Assembly (NCBI GenBank): GCA_964496725.1 | Contig: CAZCAS010000020.1 | Location: 1 to 15,279 of the forward strand | Length of the DNA: 15,279 nt | Reading direction: 5' to 3' | Source: JAZGHN01 sp964496725 | GTDB lineage: Bacteria > Chloroflexota > Dehalococcoidia > Dehalococcoidales > E44-bin46 | Shown: in pieces, positions 7,252 to 14,128 of the stretch | Layout of the letters: every line of letters starts with the position of its first letter | How positions within the stretch are numbered: the stretch's first letter is position 1 | Notes under the pieces: model-generated | Seen by the model: only the letters and a program-made list of their open reading frames with translations | Database searches by the model: none | Told to the model about the DNA's origin: nothing | Made by a program: the position numbers and the translations under genes

Positions 7252-7956
7252 CTATTTGGGAGTTTGAAATTTATAACCTATTCCAGGGACGGTAACGATA
7301 TAACTAGGCTCTAGAGGGTTGAATTCAATTTTGGTCCGCAAGCGCCCTATGAAAACGCGCAGGTACTCCTTCTCTTGCCCATACTCAGGACCCCAAACCC
7401 TCTTCAAAAGCTGCGTGTGAGTGAGCACCCTGTCCGCATTAAGCACCAGTTCCTGTAAGAGATTGTACTCCATGGGAGTCAGTTTAGCCTCATTACCGGC
7501 TACGGTAACCTTTCTTTGGGCAAAATCAACGCTTATGCTACCGGAGGCAAACAAAGGCTCGGTTGGCTCAGGAGCGATAGTGCTGGCCCGTCTGAGGGCT
7601 GCTCTCACTCGAGCAATCAGCTCATCCATATCGAATGGCTTAGATACGTAATCATCACCGCCAAGGTTTAAACACTGCACTTTATCCTCCGCACTCTGCC
7701 GGGCGCTGAGCATAATTATTGGTATTTTTGATCTCTTACGAACACGGCGACATACCTCAAAGCCATCCATCACGGGCATGATTATATCGAGGATTATGAG
7801 GTCGATCGGTTCATTATCAATGATATCAAGAGCCTCGACACCGTTCCTAGCTGAGAGAGCATTAAAGCCCTCAGCTTCCAGGGCATCCTTCACTGCACTG
7901 ATTATCCCAAGCTCATCATCAACAATAAGAATACGACGGTGGTATGCTTCACTCAT
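7252..7956 (-). CDS. OmpR/KdpE-family response regulator
   Basis: A two-domain DNA-binding response regulator of about 234 aa. The receiver domain holds the acidic pair in ILIVDDE, the phospho-acceptor Asp in LIILDIIMP, the Ser of MLSAR and the Lys of SKPFD. Its C-terminal winged helix runs from SGSISVDFAQRKV through LTPMEYNLLQELVLNADRVL to EYLRVFIGRLRTKIE and VPGIGYKF, as in KdpE-like OmpR proteins. The frame is open to a GTG at 7980, but that codon has no ribosome site. ATG 7956 has AGGAG (7963-7967) 6 nt upstream and starts right before the receiver, so it is preferred; ATG 7959 is the alternative. It follows the histidine kinase by only a few codons and should be its partner. Targets are unknown; the neighbouring operon to the left is a candidate. 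Confidence 0.93.
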   Translation of the reverse strand: MSEAYHRRILIVDDELGIISAVKDALEAEGFNALSARNGVEALDIIDNEPIDLIILDIIMPVMDGFEVCRRVRKRSKIPIIMLSARQSAEDKVQCLNLGGDDYVSKPFDMDELIARVRAALRRASTIAPEPTEPLFASGSISVDFAQRKVTVAGNEAKLTPMEYNLLQELVLNADRVLTHTQLLKRVWGPEYGQEKEYLRVFIGRLRTKIEFNPLEPSYIVTVPGIGYKFQTPK

Positions 7957-7983
7957 CATAAGCTCCTGTAATGGCTTCACCTA

Positions 7984-9825
7984 CTATATCCCTTGCTCCT
8001 CCTCAGTAACTATGGGCAATTCCACAATAAACGTAGCCCCCCTGCCTAGCTGGCTTCGGACGAATATCTCGCCATTGTGCGCGGCAACAATCCCGTGACA
8101 GACACTCAAGCCCAGTCCTGTTCCCTGTCCCGCCGGCTTAGTAGTAAAGAATGGCTCAAACACCTTATCCATGTTTTCTTTAGCTATCCCAGGGCCATCA
8201 TCGGTGAAGGATACATCTATTGTGTCATCGGTTGTTTCTGTCTTGATAATGAGGTTTCCCTTGCCGTGAGCTGACTTCATCTCATACTCTGCATTGAGGA
8301 TGATGTTAAGAAATACCTGTTGCAGCTGACCAGCATCAGCCATAGTTTGAGGCAGGTCGGGAGCAAGTTGGCAACTAACCTTAATATTGGCGGTCTCTAA
8401 AGTATAAGCCCGCAGGGCAAGGGTAGTCTTTATCACCTCGTTAATATCAACGTAGGTTCGCTCTGGCTTTTGCTGCCGGGCAAAGGTAAGGAGTCTTCCC
8501 ACAATAGTAGCTATCCGCTGAGCTCCGTCATGGGCTAGCTGTAAGTTCTCCCTTATATTTTCAGTGAGGTTCTTTCGCATAGCCACCTGGGTGAGACTTG
8601 TAATGCTGGTAAGTGGATTATTTATCTCGTGAGCAATTCCTGACGCCATCTGACCAATACAGGCTAAGCGGCTATTTAGTTGAGCCTTCTCTTCTAGTTC
8701 TTTCCTCTTCGCCTCCATTTGTTTACGCTCGGTGACATCGATGAGCAAGCCGTCAGCATATAGCTTCCCATCTTTCTCATAGGTTCCCACCGACCTATCA
8801 TGTATCCAAATCCACTTGCCGTCCTTCCTCTGGAAGCGGTATTCGATATCATAATGTCTTCTACCCTCCATCAATGCTCGGAAGGCAGCCTTAGCCGCCT
8901 CTGCATCATCAGGGTGAACCCTCTCGTACCAAGTCATCCAGTTGCCCTTTCGGTATTCCTCCTCCTGAGTATAGCCAGTGAGCTTCTCCACATTGGGGCT
9001 AACAAAAACAATGCCAAACTTCTCGTCCGTGCTCCAAGCTACGTCAGGGATGTTGGATATTAAGGAACGATACTTCTCCTCGTTTCTCTTTAGCTCCTCC
9101 TCCATTTGTTTACGCTCGGTGACATCGATGAGCAAGCCGTCAGCATATAGCTTCCCATCTTTCTCATAGGTTCCCACCGACCTATCATGTATCCAAATCC
9201 ACTTGCCGTCCTTCCTCTGGAAGCGGTATTCGATATCATAATGTCTTCTACCCTCCATCAATGCTCGGAAGGCAGCCTTAGCCGCCTCTGCATCATCAGG
9301 GTGAACCCTCTCGTACCAAGTCATCCAGTTGCCCTTTCGGTATTCCTCCTCCTGAGTATAGCCAGTGAGCTTCTCCACATTGGGGCTAACAAAAACAATG
9401 CCAAACTTCTCGTCCGTGCTCCAAGCTACGTCAGGGATGTTGGATATTAAGGAACGATACTTCTCCTCGTTTCTCTTTAGCTCCTCCTCCATTTGTTTAC
9501 GCTCGGTGATATCCAGCCCAACCGCCTGTAGCTTTTTAAGATTACCCTTCTTATCGAATATCGCCTGATTAATCCAATGCAACCAGTGTACCTGCCCATC
9601 GCCACCTAAGACACGATAGTCAGTCACCGTGACCGGGTTCTCCTTCCCAAGGGAGCCAATGTCATCTTGCACCTTAGTCTGGTCTTCCCTGAGAATAAGT
9701 GGCATAAAGCTGTGGCCGACTAAACTCCCCTGCTTCTTGTTAAAAAAGCAGCAGTAATCTTCATTTGCGAAGGTAAGTGTCCCATCGGGAAGGAATCGGC
9801 TTATTAACTGCGCTTGCTGGTTCAC
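7984..9825 (-). CDS. Cytoplasmic PAS-PAS-PAS sensor histidine kinase
   Basis: A 613-aa soluble kinase with no membrane helix or signal peptide. Residues 1-111 form a first PAS-PAC (FLPDGTLTFANEDYCCFF ... GLDITERKQ). Residues 112-240 and 241-369 are two identical 129-aa PAS-PAC modules (PDVAWSTDEKFGIVFVSP ... DGLLIDVTERKQ). A short coiled linker leads to HisKA with the phospho-acceptor His399 in SGIAHEINNPLTS. The HATPase_c domain follows, with the N box LNIILNAEYEM (Asn511), G1 DDGPGI (542-547) and G2 GQGTGLGLS (566-574). It autophosphorylates in response to an internal signal, perhaps redox, oxygen or a small ligand bound by PAS, and passes phosphate to the regulator immediately downstream. 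The start is a GTG at 9825 with only a weak GGA site; an in-frame stop lies 24 nt upstream, and the first PAS seems to begin a little late in its fold, so the N-terminus may be shortened. Confidence 0.94.
   Translation of the reverse strand: MNQQAQLISRFLPDGTLTFANEDYCCFFNKKQGSLVGHSFMPLILREDQTKVQDDIGSLGKENPVTVTDYRVLGGDGQVHWLHWINQAIFDKKGNLKKLQAVGLDITERKQMEEELKRNEEKYRSLISNIPDVAWSTDEKFGIVFVSPNVEKLTGYTQEEEYRKGNWMTWYERVHPDDAEAAKAAFRALMEGRRHYDIEYRFQRKDGKWIWIHDRSVGTYEKDGKLYADGLLIDVTERKQMEEELKRNEEKYRSLISNIPDVAWSTDEKFGIVFVSPNVEKLTGYTQEEEYRKGNWMTWYERVHPDDAEAAKAAFRALMEGRRHYDIEYRFQRKDGKWIWIHDRSVGTYEKDGKLYADGLLIDVTERKQMEAKRKELEEKAQLNSRLACIGQMASGIAHEINNPLTSITSLTQVAMRKNLTENIRENLQLAHDGAQRIATIVGRLLTFARQQKPERTYVDINEVIKTTLALRAYTLETANIKVSCQLAPDLPQTMADAGQLQQVFLNIILNAEYEMKSAHGKGNLIIKTETTDDTIDVSFTDDGPGIAKENMDKVFEPFFTTKPAGQGTGLGLSVCHGIVAAHNGEIFVRSQLGRGATFIVELPIVTEEEQGI
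8712..9509. repeat. Perfect 387-bp tandem duplication (two copies plus 22-nt remnant) inside the histidine kinase gene
   Basis: Copy 1 spans 8714-9100 and copy 2 spans 9101-9487; reading base by base I found no differences. The first 22 nt of the unit recur at 9488-9509, where the sequences diverge (GGTGACATCG against GGTGATATCC). The unit is 129 codons, so the frame is kept and a whole PAS-PAC module is doubled. The short shared segment, which encodes the VTERKQME linker found after each PAS, is a likely site of unequal recombination or slippage. Confidence 0.95.
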
Positions 9826-9905
9826 TGTTATCCGTATTATTCTGCATTCCCCTTAGAGGTTGTTCCCACTAGCTATGCCCCCTCCACCTCCGCTTTTAAT
9901 ATTTA

Positions 9906-9935
9906 ATACTACCTTATTAATTTATATTTAGGCAA
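9906..9935 (-). promoter_or_regulatory. Possible promoter for the histidine kinase-response regulator pair
   Basis: On the minus strand TTGCCT (9935-9930) and TAGTAT (9911-9906) are separated by 18 bp in a strongly AT-rich stretch about 80 nt before the kinase start. Each hexamer matches the sigma-70 consensus at four of six positions, so this is only a candidate. Confidence 0.3.
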
Positions 9936-10075
9936 GGCAATTTTCAATTTTGAGGTTTGACAGCCTTGAATAGGAACACCTTGCTTATTTGGTTCTTTAG
10001 GTTGTTAGCACTGCACATTTCATCGTTTTGTGTGATGCGATGTACCATCCGTTCCGACGATGGTTGTCGCCTGTC

Positions 10076-10132
10076 GTTTACCATATGGTTTACCTTACCG
10101 TTTACCCCATCGTTTACCATATATGGTTTACC
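10076..10132. repeat. Iteron-like array of five GTTTACC heptamers with 12-bp period
   Basis: GTTTACC occurs exactly at 10076, 10088, 10100, 10112 and 10126. The first four are spaced by 12 bp and the last by 14 bp because of an extra AT. Spacers are CATATG-like or CTTACC/CCATC-like; two of them form the palindromes ACCATATGGT and ACCATATATGGT with the repeat ends. The array lies midway in the divergent region between the kinase and the Lon-like protease. It is likely a multi-site operator or a simple tandem repeat. It also gives a four-residue LPY-type repeat in one frame, but no supported gene is present. Confidence 0.8.
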
Positions 10133-10174
10133 TGCCTATGATGGGACATTTCTCGTTCGGAATTGAGGCTAGCA

Positions 10175-10199
10175 GGGGAGGGGGGAGCCCCCCCTCTCT
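10175..10199. other. Strong G/C hairpin in the kinase-protease intergenic region
   Basis: GAGGGGGG (10178-10185) and CCCCCCTC (10189-10196) form an 8-bp perfect stem with a 3-nt AGC loop, extendable by three pairs with G-U wobbles. No U-run follows on either strand. It separates the GTTTACC array from the protease promoter and could act as a terminator-like barrier; the function is unproven. Confidence 0.5.
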
Positions 10200-10309
10200 G
10201 GGCATGAAAAATGCAAAAACCTTATTGCAAGTGGCACTGAGAAATCTGAAAATTTTAGTTCTCCGCTTGGCAGCCGTGGCGGCGCAGTCAATTTTCCACT
10301 GTTTATAAT

Positions 10310-10339
10310 TTGACATTGTTCGCTTTTTTGCATCACAAT
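10310..10339 (+). promoter_or_regulatory. Probable promoter of the Lon-like protease gene
   Basis: A perfect -35 TTGACA at 10310-10315 is followed after 18 bp by CACAAT at 10334-10339 (four of six consensus positions). Transcription would start near 10346 and give a leader of about 28 nt before ATG 10374, which has AAGGAGG 6 nt upstream. Confidence 0.5.
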
Positions 10340-10373
10340 GTTGAATACCTAAGCTGTGATAAGGAGGCTTGTC

Positions 10374-12809
10374 ATGCCTAAAGAGCTAACCGCAAGGCAG
10401 GTAAGACGGAAATGTTCCCCTGCGCTGTTTCACTGTGATTCTACTGCGGAGTTGGAGCCCAAGGAGGGCATTATTGGCCAGGACAGAGCCTTGAGTGCTC
10501 TGAAATTCGGCCTTAATATTTCGAAGCCAGGGTTTAATGTCTTCGTTTCTGGGCTCACGGGGACTGGCAGAACCACGGCGATTAAATCCTACCTGGATGT
10601 GTTGGCAGCTGAAAAAGAGCCCCCGTCCGATTGGTGTTACGTCCATAATTTTAGAGATTCCTACTGTCCTACGGCCTTAAGGTTGCCTGCGGGCAAGGGG
10701 CAAGGTTTGCAAAAGGATATGCAGCGCACCATAGATAGTGTCCAGCGGAATCTCAGGCAGGCATTTGCTAGTAAAGAATATGCTGACCGACGGTCGGAAA
10801 TAACTCAAGGCTTCGCTAAAAAAAGGGAGGCAGTCCTTAGCGCTATTAGCAAGAAGGCAGAGAGCAAAGGGCTTTTGTTGCGGACCACTCAGGTTGGCTT
10901 CATTTTTATACCGGCTTCTAAGGGTGAGCCTATGAGTGATGGGGAGTATAAAAAGTTAAGTTCTCAAGATAAGGAGCTGATAAAGCAGAGCCAGGAGGCA
11001 TTGGCCAATGAGCTCAAGGAGCAAGTAGCCACATTAAAGGGAGAGGAAGGAGCTCTTGAAAAGCAGCTGGAGGAGACTGACCGTGAGGTGGCACGTTACT
11101 CCATTGGCCACCTATTTGAAGAGCTGAGGAATAAGTATAGCCAGCTCCCCCAGGTGGTTGATTACCTGAACGAGGTTGAGCAGGATATCGTGGAGAACTT
11201 TGAGCAGTTTAAGACAGAGCCGCCTTCTCCGGATTCAAATGCTATGGCTGCCATACAGGGACTGGCCAGGAAGCAGTCTCTTAGAAAATATGAGGTTAAT
11301 GTTCTTGTTGATAACTCCGAGTTAAAGGGAGCCCCGGTGATTCTGGAGTTAAATCCTACCTTTAGCAATCTCCTTGGTCGTATTGAGAAAGAAGCTCAGT
11401 TTGGGGCGCTGTATACGGATTTTAGCATGATTAAGAGTGGCTCTCTGCACCAGGCTAACGGCGGTTTTTTGGTGGTTAAGATTGAGGATATGCTGACTAA
11501 CTTCCAGTCCTGGGAGGGTTTGAAGCGAACCCTCCGTGACGGGAAGCTTATCATTGAGGAGATAGGTGAGCGGCTTGGCTTCGCGGTAGCAAAGAGCCTT
11601 AGGCCAGAACCTGTCCCGCTGGATGTGAAGGTGGTGGTTATCGGGGAACCATTGTTTTTCTACCTGTTGCAGCGGGCGGACCTGGAGTTTAAGGAATTAT
11701 TCAAGGTGAAGGCTGATTTTGATAGTCGAATGGACAAGACGGGGGCCAGCATAAAAGATTATGCGGCTGTTATTTGTCGGATATGTAAGAATGAAGGCAT
11801 CAGACATCTGAAGAGCGATGCGCTTGCCGAGGTCGTGGAGCATAGCTCGCGGCTGGCGGGCGACCAGGAAAAGTTGTCTACTTTGTTTGCCGATATAGCC
11901 GATATTATTCGTGAGGCTAACTTCTGGGCCGGGGAGGAGGGGGCATTGATTATAGCAGCCAAGCATGTAGAGAAGGCAATAGAGCAGAAGGTATATCGCT
12001 CGAACCTTATCCAGCAGCGTATCAATGAGATGATAGATAAGGGTGTGATAATTATAGATACCGAGGGTGAGGAGATAGGGCAGGTGAATAGTCTGGCGGT
12101 AATAGACCTCGGCGATTTTGCCTTTGGCAAGCCATCTCGCATCACGGCCAGCGTCGGCGTCGGCAGGGAAGGGCTGGTTGATATCGAGAGGGAATCCAAG
12201 CTGGGGGGCCGCCTTCACACTAAGGGAGTGATGATATTGAACGGCTATATAGCCGGAAAATATGCTTGGAATATCCCTCTATCTCTGTCAGCTCGCCTTG
12301 TCTTTGAGCAGAGCTACGAGGAGGTGGAGGGGGATAGTGCCTCAAGTACGGAGCTCTATGCTCTCCTATCTCGCCTGGCGGGTGTGCCGATAAAGCAGGA
12401 TATCGCTGTTACCGGGTCGGTTAATCAAAATGGAGAGGTGCAGGCTATCGGTGGGGTAAACGAGAAGATTGAAGGTTTCTTTGAGGTATGCCGTGTCAAA
12501 GGGTTGAATGGGAAGCAGGGGGTACTCATTCCAGCCAGCAACGTCAGGAATCTGATGGTTAAAGATGAGGTGGTAAAGGCGGTTAGGGCGGGGAAGTTCC
12601 ACATCTATCCGGTTAGTAATATTGATGAGGGACTGGAAGTACTTACCGGGTTGAAGGCAGGCAAATGCCTGGAGGATGGCAGCTTTGAGCCGGGTTCCGT
12701 TAATGATAGAGTCCAGAAGCAACTGATAAATCTGGCTGAGAGATTGAGGGAGTTTGCCAGAGGGGCCGAGGAAGCCCCGAAGACCGAGAAGGGGAGTGCC
12801 GGGAATTGA
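10374..12809 (+). CDS. Lon-like ATP-dependent protease (AAA_32 / peptidase S16 family)
   Basis: An 811-aa protein with an N-terminal AAA-type region and a C-terminal Lon protease domain, the usual size for the AAA_32-Lon family. The P-loop is GLTGTGRTT at about 60-68, with Arg in the Lys position. A long Lys/Glu-rich coiled-coil insertion spans about 125-285, and an ATPase segment GSLHQANGGFLVVKIEDML lies near 355-375. The protease domain has FEQSYEEVEGDSASSTELYALL, in which Ser657 is the expected nucleophile, and GGVNEKIEG with Lys698 completing the Ser-Lys dyad about 41 residues later. These enzymes are cytoplasmic and soluble, and are thought to degrade damaged or regulatory proteins. An in-frame GTG exists at 10356, but the ribosome site AAGGAGG lies inside that extension 6 nt before ATG 10374, so ATG 10374 is chosen. 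The 3' end converges with the next gene, 11 nt away. Confidence 0.92.
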   Translation: MPKELTARQVRRKCSPALFHCDSTAELEPKEGIIGQDRALSALKFGLNISKPGFNVFVSGLTGTGRTTAIKSYLDVLAAEKEPPSDWCYVHNFRDSYCPTALRLPAGKGQGLQKDMQRTIDSVQRNLRQAFASKEYADRRSEITQGFAKKREAVLSAISKKAESKGLLLRTTQVGFIFIPASKGEPMSDGEYKKLSSQDKELIKQSQEALANELKEQVATLKGEEGALEKQLEETDREVARYSIGHLFEELRNKYSQLPQVVDYLNEVEQDIVENFEQFKTEPPSPDSNAMAAIQGLARKQSLRKYEVNVLVDNSELKGAPVILELNPTFSNLLGRIEKEAQFGALYTDFSMIKSGSLHQANGGFLVVKIEDMLTNFQSWEGLKRTLRDGKLIIEEIGERLGFAVAKSLRPEPVPLDVKVVVIGEPLFFYLLQRADLEFKELFKVKADFDSRMDKTGASIKDYAAVICRICKNEGIRHLKSDALAEVVEHSSRLAGDQEKLSTLFADIADIIREANFWAGEEGALIIAAKHVEKAIEQKVYRSNLIQQRINEMIDKGVIIIDTEGEEIGQVNSLAVIDLGDFAFGKPSRITASVGVGREGLVDIERESKLGGRLHTKGVMILNGYIAGKYAWNIPLSLSARLVFEQSYEEVEGDSASSTELYALLSRLAGVPIKQDIAVTGSVNQNGEVQAIGGVNEKIEGFFEVCRVKGLNGKQGVLIPASNVRNLMVKDEVVKAVRAGKFHIYPVSNIDEGLEVLTGLKAGKCLEDGSFEPGSVNDRVQKQLINLAERLREFARGAEEAPKTEKGSAGN

Positions 12810-12820
12810 AGCTCTGACCG

Positions 12821-13249
12821 CTAAATCAGGTTATCAGTCGTTCCCTCTGGGCCCCTTTCGTAATAGGGTATCCAATCGCCCTGAATCAACGGCCATATTC
12901 TTTTAATTTCATCTACCCATTCTTTAGCCCTGGCGACAAAGTCGGCTTCCCGCCTGTGGCATTCCTGCTCGGCGTAAAGCTTGGGGTTGATGCTGGATAG
13001 GCAGGGGCGGATTGCCAGTAATTCGTAGAACAGTGATGCCTGCTCCCAATCCCTGAGCTTTATCGCCTCGGAGTAGGCGTTTTCTAGATGCCACTCGAGT
13101 CGTTTGAGTTGAATGAGGAGACTCCTGGTTTCGTAATTTGCCGCTGCCCAGTCGGCATCGGTAGCGTTGACGAAGTCTGGCTTGTCGAAATCACGCTGGC
13201 CAGCTATTGTCTCGACTTCCTCTAATATATCGTAACCATCCATATCCAT
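12821..13249 (-). CDS. Hypothetical protein, 142 aa, acidic and helical
   Basis: I do not recognise this protein. It is soluble, has no signal peptide or membrane segment, and is rich in Glu, Asp, Arg and Trp (six Trp). A helical stretch runs from about residue 38 to 75 (YETRSLLIQLKRLEWHLENA then YSEAIKLRDWEQASLFYELL), followed by LAIRPCLSSINPKLYAEQECHRREADF and a second helix FVARAKEWVDEIKRIWPLI. The pattern of charged heptads suggests a small helical bundle or coiled coil. It is read convergently to the Lon-like protease and divergently from the rubrerythrin operon. The ribosome site before ATG 13249 is weak (GAGAACGAAAG). Codon use and length make it a likely real gene, since it fills the space between two strongly supported neighbours and no competing frame is better. 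Confidence 0.7.
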   Translation of the reverse strand: MDMDGYDILEEVETIAGQRDFDKPDFVNATDADWAAANYETRSLLIQLKRLEWHLENAYSEAIKLRDWEQASLFYELLAIRPCLSSINPKLYAEQECHRREADFVARAKEWVDEIKRIWPLIQGDWIPYYERGPEGTTDNLI

Positions 13250-13285
13250 CTTTCGTTCTCATCTTATGTGCTCGGTCATTTCTGG

Positions 13286-13316
13286 ATTATCGGCCCCTCG
13301 ACCAGATAATTGTAAA
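13286..13316 (-). promoter_or_regulatory. Possible promoter of the 142-aa hypothetical gene
   Basis: On the minus strand TTTACA (13316-13311) and GATAAT (13291-13286) each match the consensus at five of six positions, with a 19-bp spacer. ATTATC at 13286-13291 and GATAAT at 13305-13310 also form a small dyad. The predicted leader is about 30 nt. Confidence 0.35.
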
Positions 13317-13380
13317 GGTAATTATGAGCAATATCAAATGTGTGCTTGATTCAGGTAGGCCATCGATAACGGTGGGGCAT

Positions 13381-13411
13381 TTGACAACGGGTATGTCGGG
13401 GAGGGTACAAT
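13381..13411 (+). promoter_or_regulatory. Promoter of the rubrerythrin-ferritin-copper ATPase operon, 19-bp spacer
   Basis: A perfect -35 TTGACA (13381-13386) and a near-perfect -10 TACAAT (13406-13411) are 19 bp apart. A small dyad GACA-N7-TGTC overlaps the -35 and the first half of the spacer. Transcription would start near 13418, giving a leader of about 84 nt. Spacers of 19-20 bp are typical of promoters that MerR-family metal or redox regulators untwist; no such regulator is encoded in this window. Confidence 0.55.
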
Positions 13412-13501
13412 AAAGTTCATTCTGGGGGTTAAGCGAGTTTGCATTGCCTGTGCCGCTAATTCTTGGCGGGTATAAAGATGATTGATAAAGGAGGTTTGAC
13501 T

Positions 13502-13957
13502 GTGTTAGCCGAGTTGACCAAATTATTGGATTTAGCAATATCCAAGGAACTTTTTGCGCGTGCGTTTTACATGGAGGGGCAAAATAAGACCGATGACCCC
13601 GCTGCCAAGGTACTGATGAAGGAATTGGCTGATGAGGAGCAAAAACATGCCCAGTTACTGAGGGGTTTGAAGGACAAGGGCTGGAGTGAGCAGGATTTGC
13701 ATCCAGAGAGGGTGTCGAACTTGATGATTAGCGATTATTTAACCGGTGGCGATAAGCTGGAGGGCGCTGGTCTTCAGGATACGCTCATCTTCGCTATGAA
13801 GCGTGAGCAAGGGGCTGTTGAGTTCTATTCCAATATGATGGGCATATTGAAGGACAAGGTTGCCAAACAGCTCTGCCAGAGGCTGGTAACTGAGGAACTC
13901 AAGCATAAACTAAAGCTGGAGATATTATACGACGAAATTTTCTATGCGCAGGACTGA
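13502..13957 (+). CDS. Rubrerythrin-like ferritin-superfamily diiron protein
   Basis: A 151-aa four-helix protein of the rubrerythrin/ferritin-like type. Counting from the GTG, the likely diiron ligands are Glu16 (SKELFARAFY), Glu46 and His49 (EEQKH), Glu102 (KREQGAVEFY) and Glu132 and His135 (EELKH), i.e. the E, ExxH, E, ExxH pattern. There is no C-terminal rubredoxin domain, so it is an erythrin-like or short rubrerythrin form, expected to handle peroxide or iron in the cytoplasm. The frame stays open back to an ATG at 13478 and further, but the strong AAAGGAGG at about 13487-13494 lies inside that extension and 7 nt before GTG 13502, so GTG is chosen. It is the first gene of a probable operon with ferritin and the copper ATPase. 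The exact reaction is not determined. Confidence 0.85.
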   Translation: MLAELTKLLDLAISKELFARAFYMEGQNKTDDPAAKVLMKELADEEQKHAQLLRGLKDKGWSEQDLHPERVSNLMISDYLTGGDKLEGAGLQDTLIFAMKREQGAVEFYSNMMGILKDKVAKQLCQRLVTEELKHKLKLEILYDEIFYAQD

Positions 13958-13963
13958 TTGTTT

Positions 13964-13984
13964 TGCCGCTTGGGCAAGGCGGCA
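13964..13984 (+). other. Small hairpin just after the rubrerythrin-like gene
   Basis: TGCCGCTT and the matching AAGGCGGCA side form an 8-bp stem with one G-U pair and a 5-nt loop, starting 7 nt past the stop codon. No U-run follows, so it is more likely an mRNA-stabilising or partial-attenuation stem than a true terminator. Confidence 0.35.
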
Positions 13985-14128
13985 TCTACGGGGTTGAGAA
14001 CTTGAAGAAATAGAATTATCTGACGATGTCGATTATCGTGGTTATTGGGAGAGCAGGGGATTTTCCAATGCCGCAGATGTGGATGAAGGTTTTTTGGAGA
14101 GTGAATGATATAGAAGGAGATGGTTACC

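Noticed and set aside
8800..9450. Identical 87-aa plus-strand frames within the histidine kinase
   Set aside because: They are the antisense shadow of the duplicated PAS module and have identical sequence for that reason alone.
9820..9846. Possible frameshift at the kinase start, with an upstream ATG (about 9846) in another frame
   Set aside because: The ATG frame ends after 27 codons and its product has no PAS resemblance; a GTG start at 9825 gives an acceptable protein without assuming an error.
9957..10308. Two overlapping plus-strand open frames with an LPY-like four-residue repeat across the GTTTACC array
   Set aside because: The repeat peptide follows directly from the 12-bp DNA period. 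No convincing ribosome site, no family resemblance, and the frames cross the GC hairpin; non-coding regulatory DNA is the better explanation.
11697..12218. Long minus-strand frames (up to 173 aa) inside the Lon-like protease gene
   Set aside because: They lie wholly antisense to a well-supported protease with intact catalytic motifs and show no recognisable protein features.
14008..14128. Short acidic open frame and a 36-aa ATG frame between the rubrerythrin-like gene and ferritin
   Set aside because: The acidic frame has no usable start codon and the ATG frame has no ribosome site and overlaps the ferritin start; neither resembles a rubredoxin remnant, because the paired CxxC motifs are missing.
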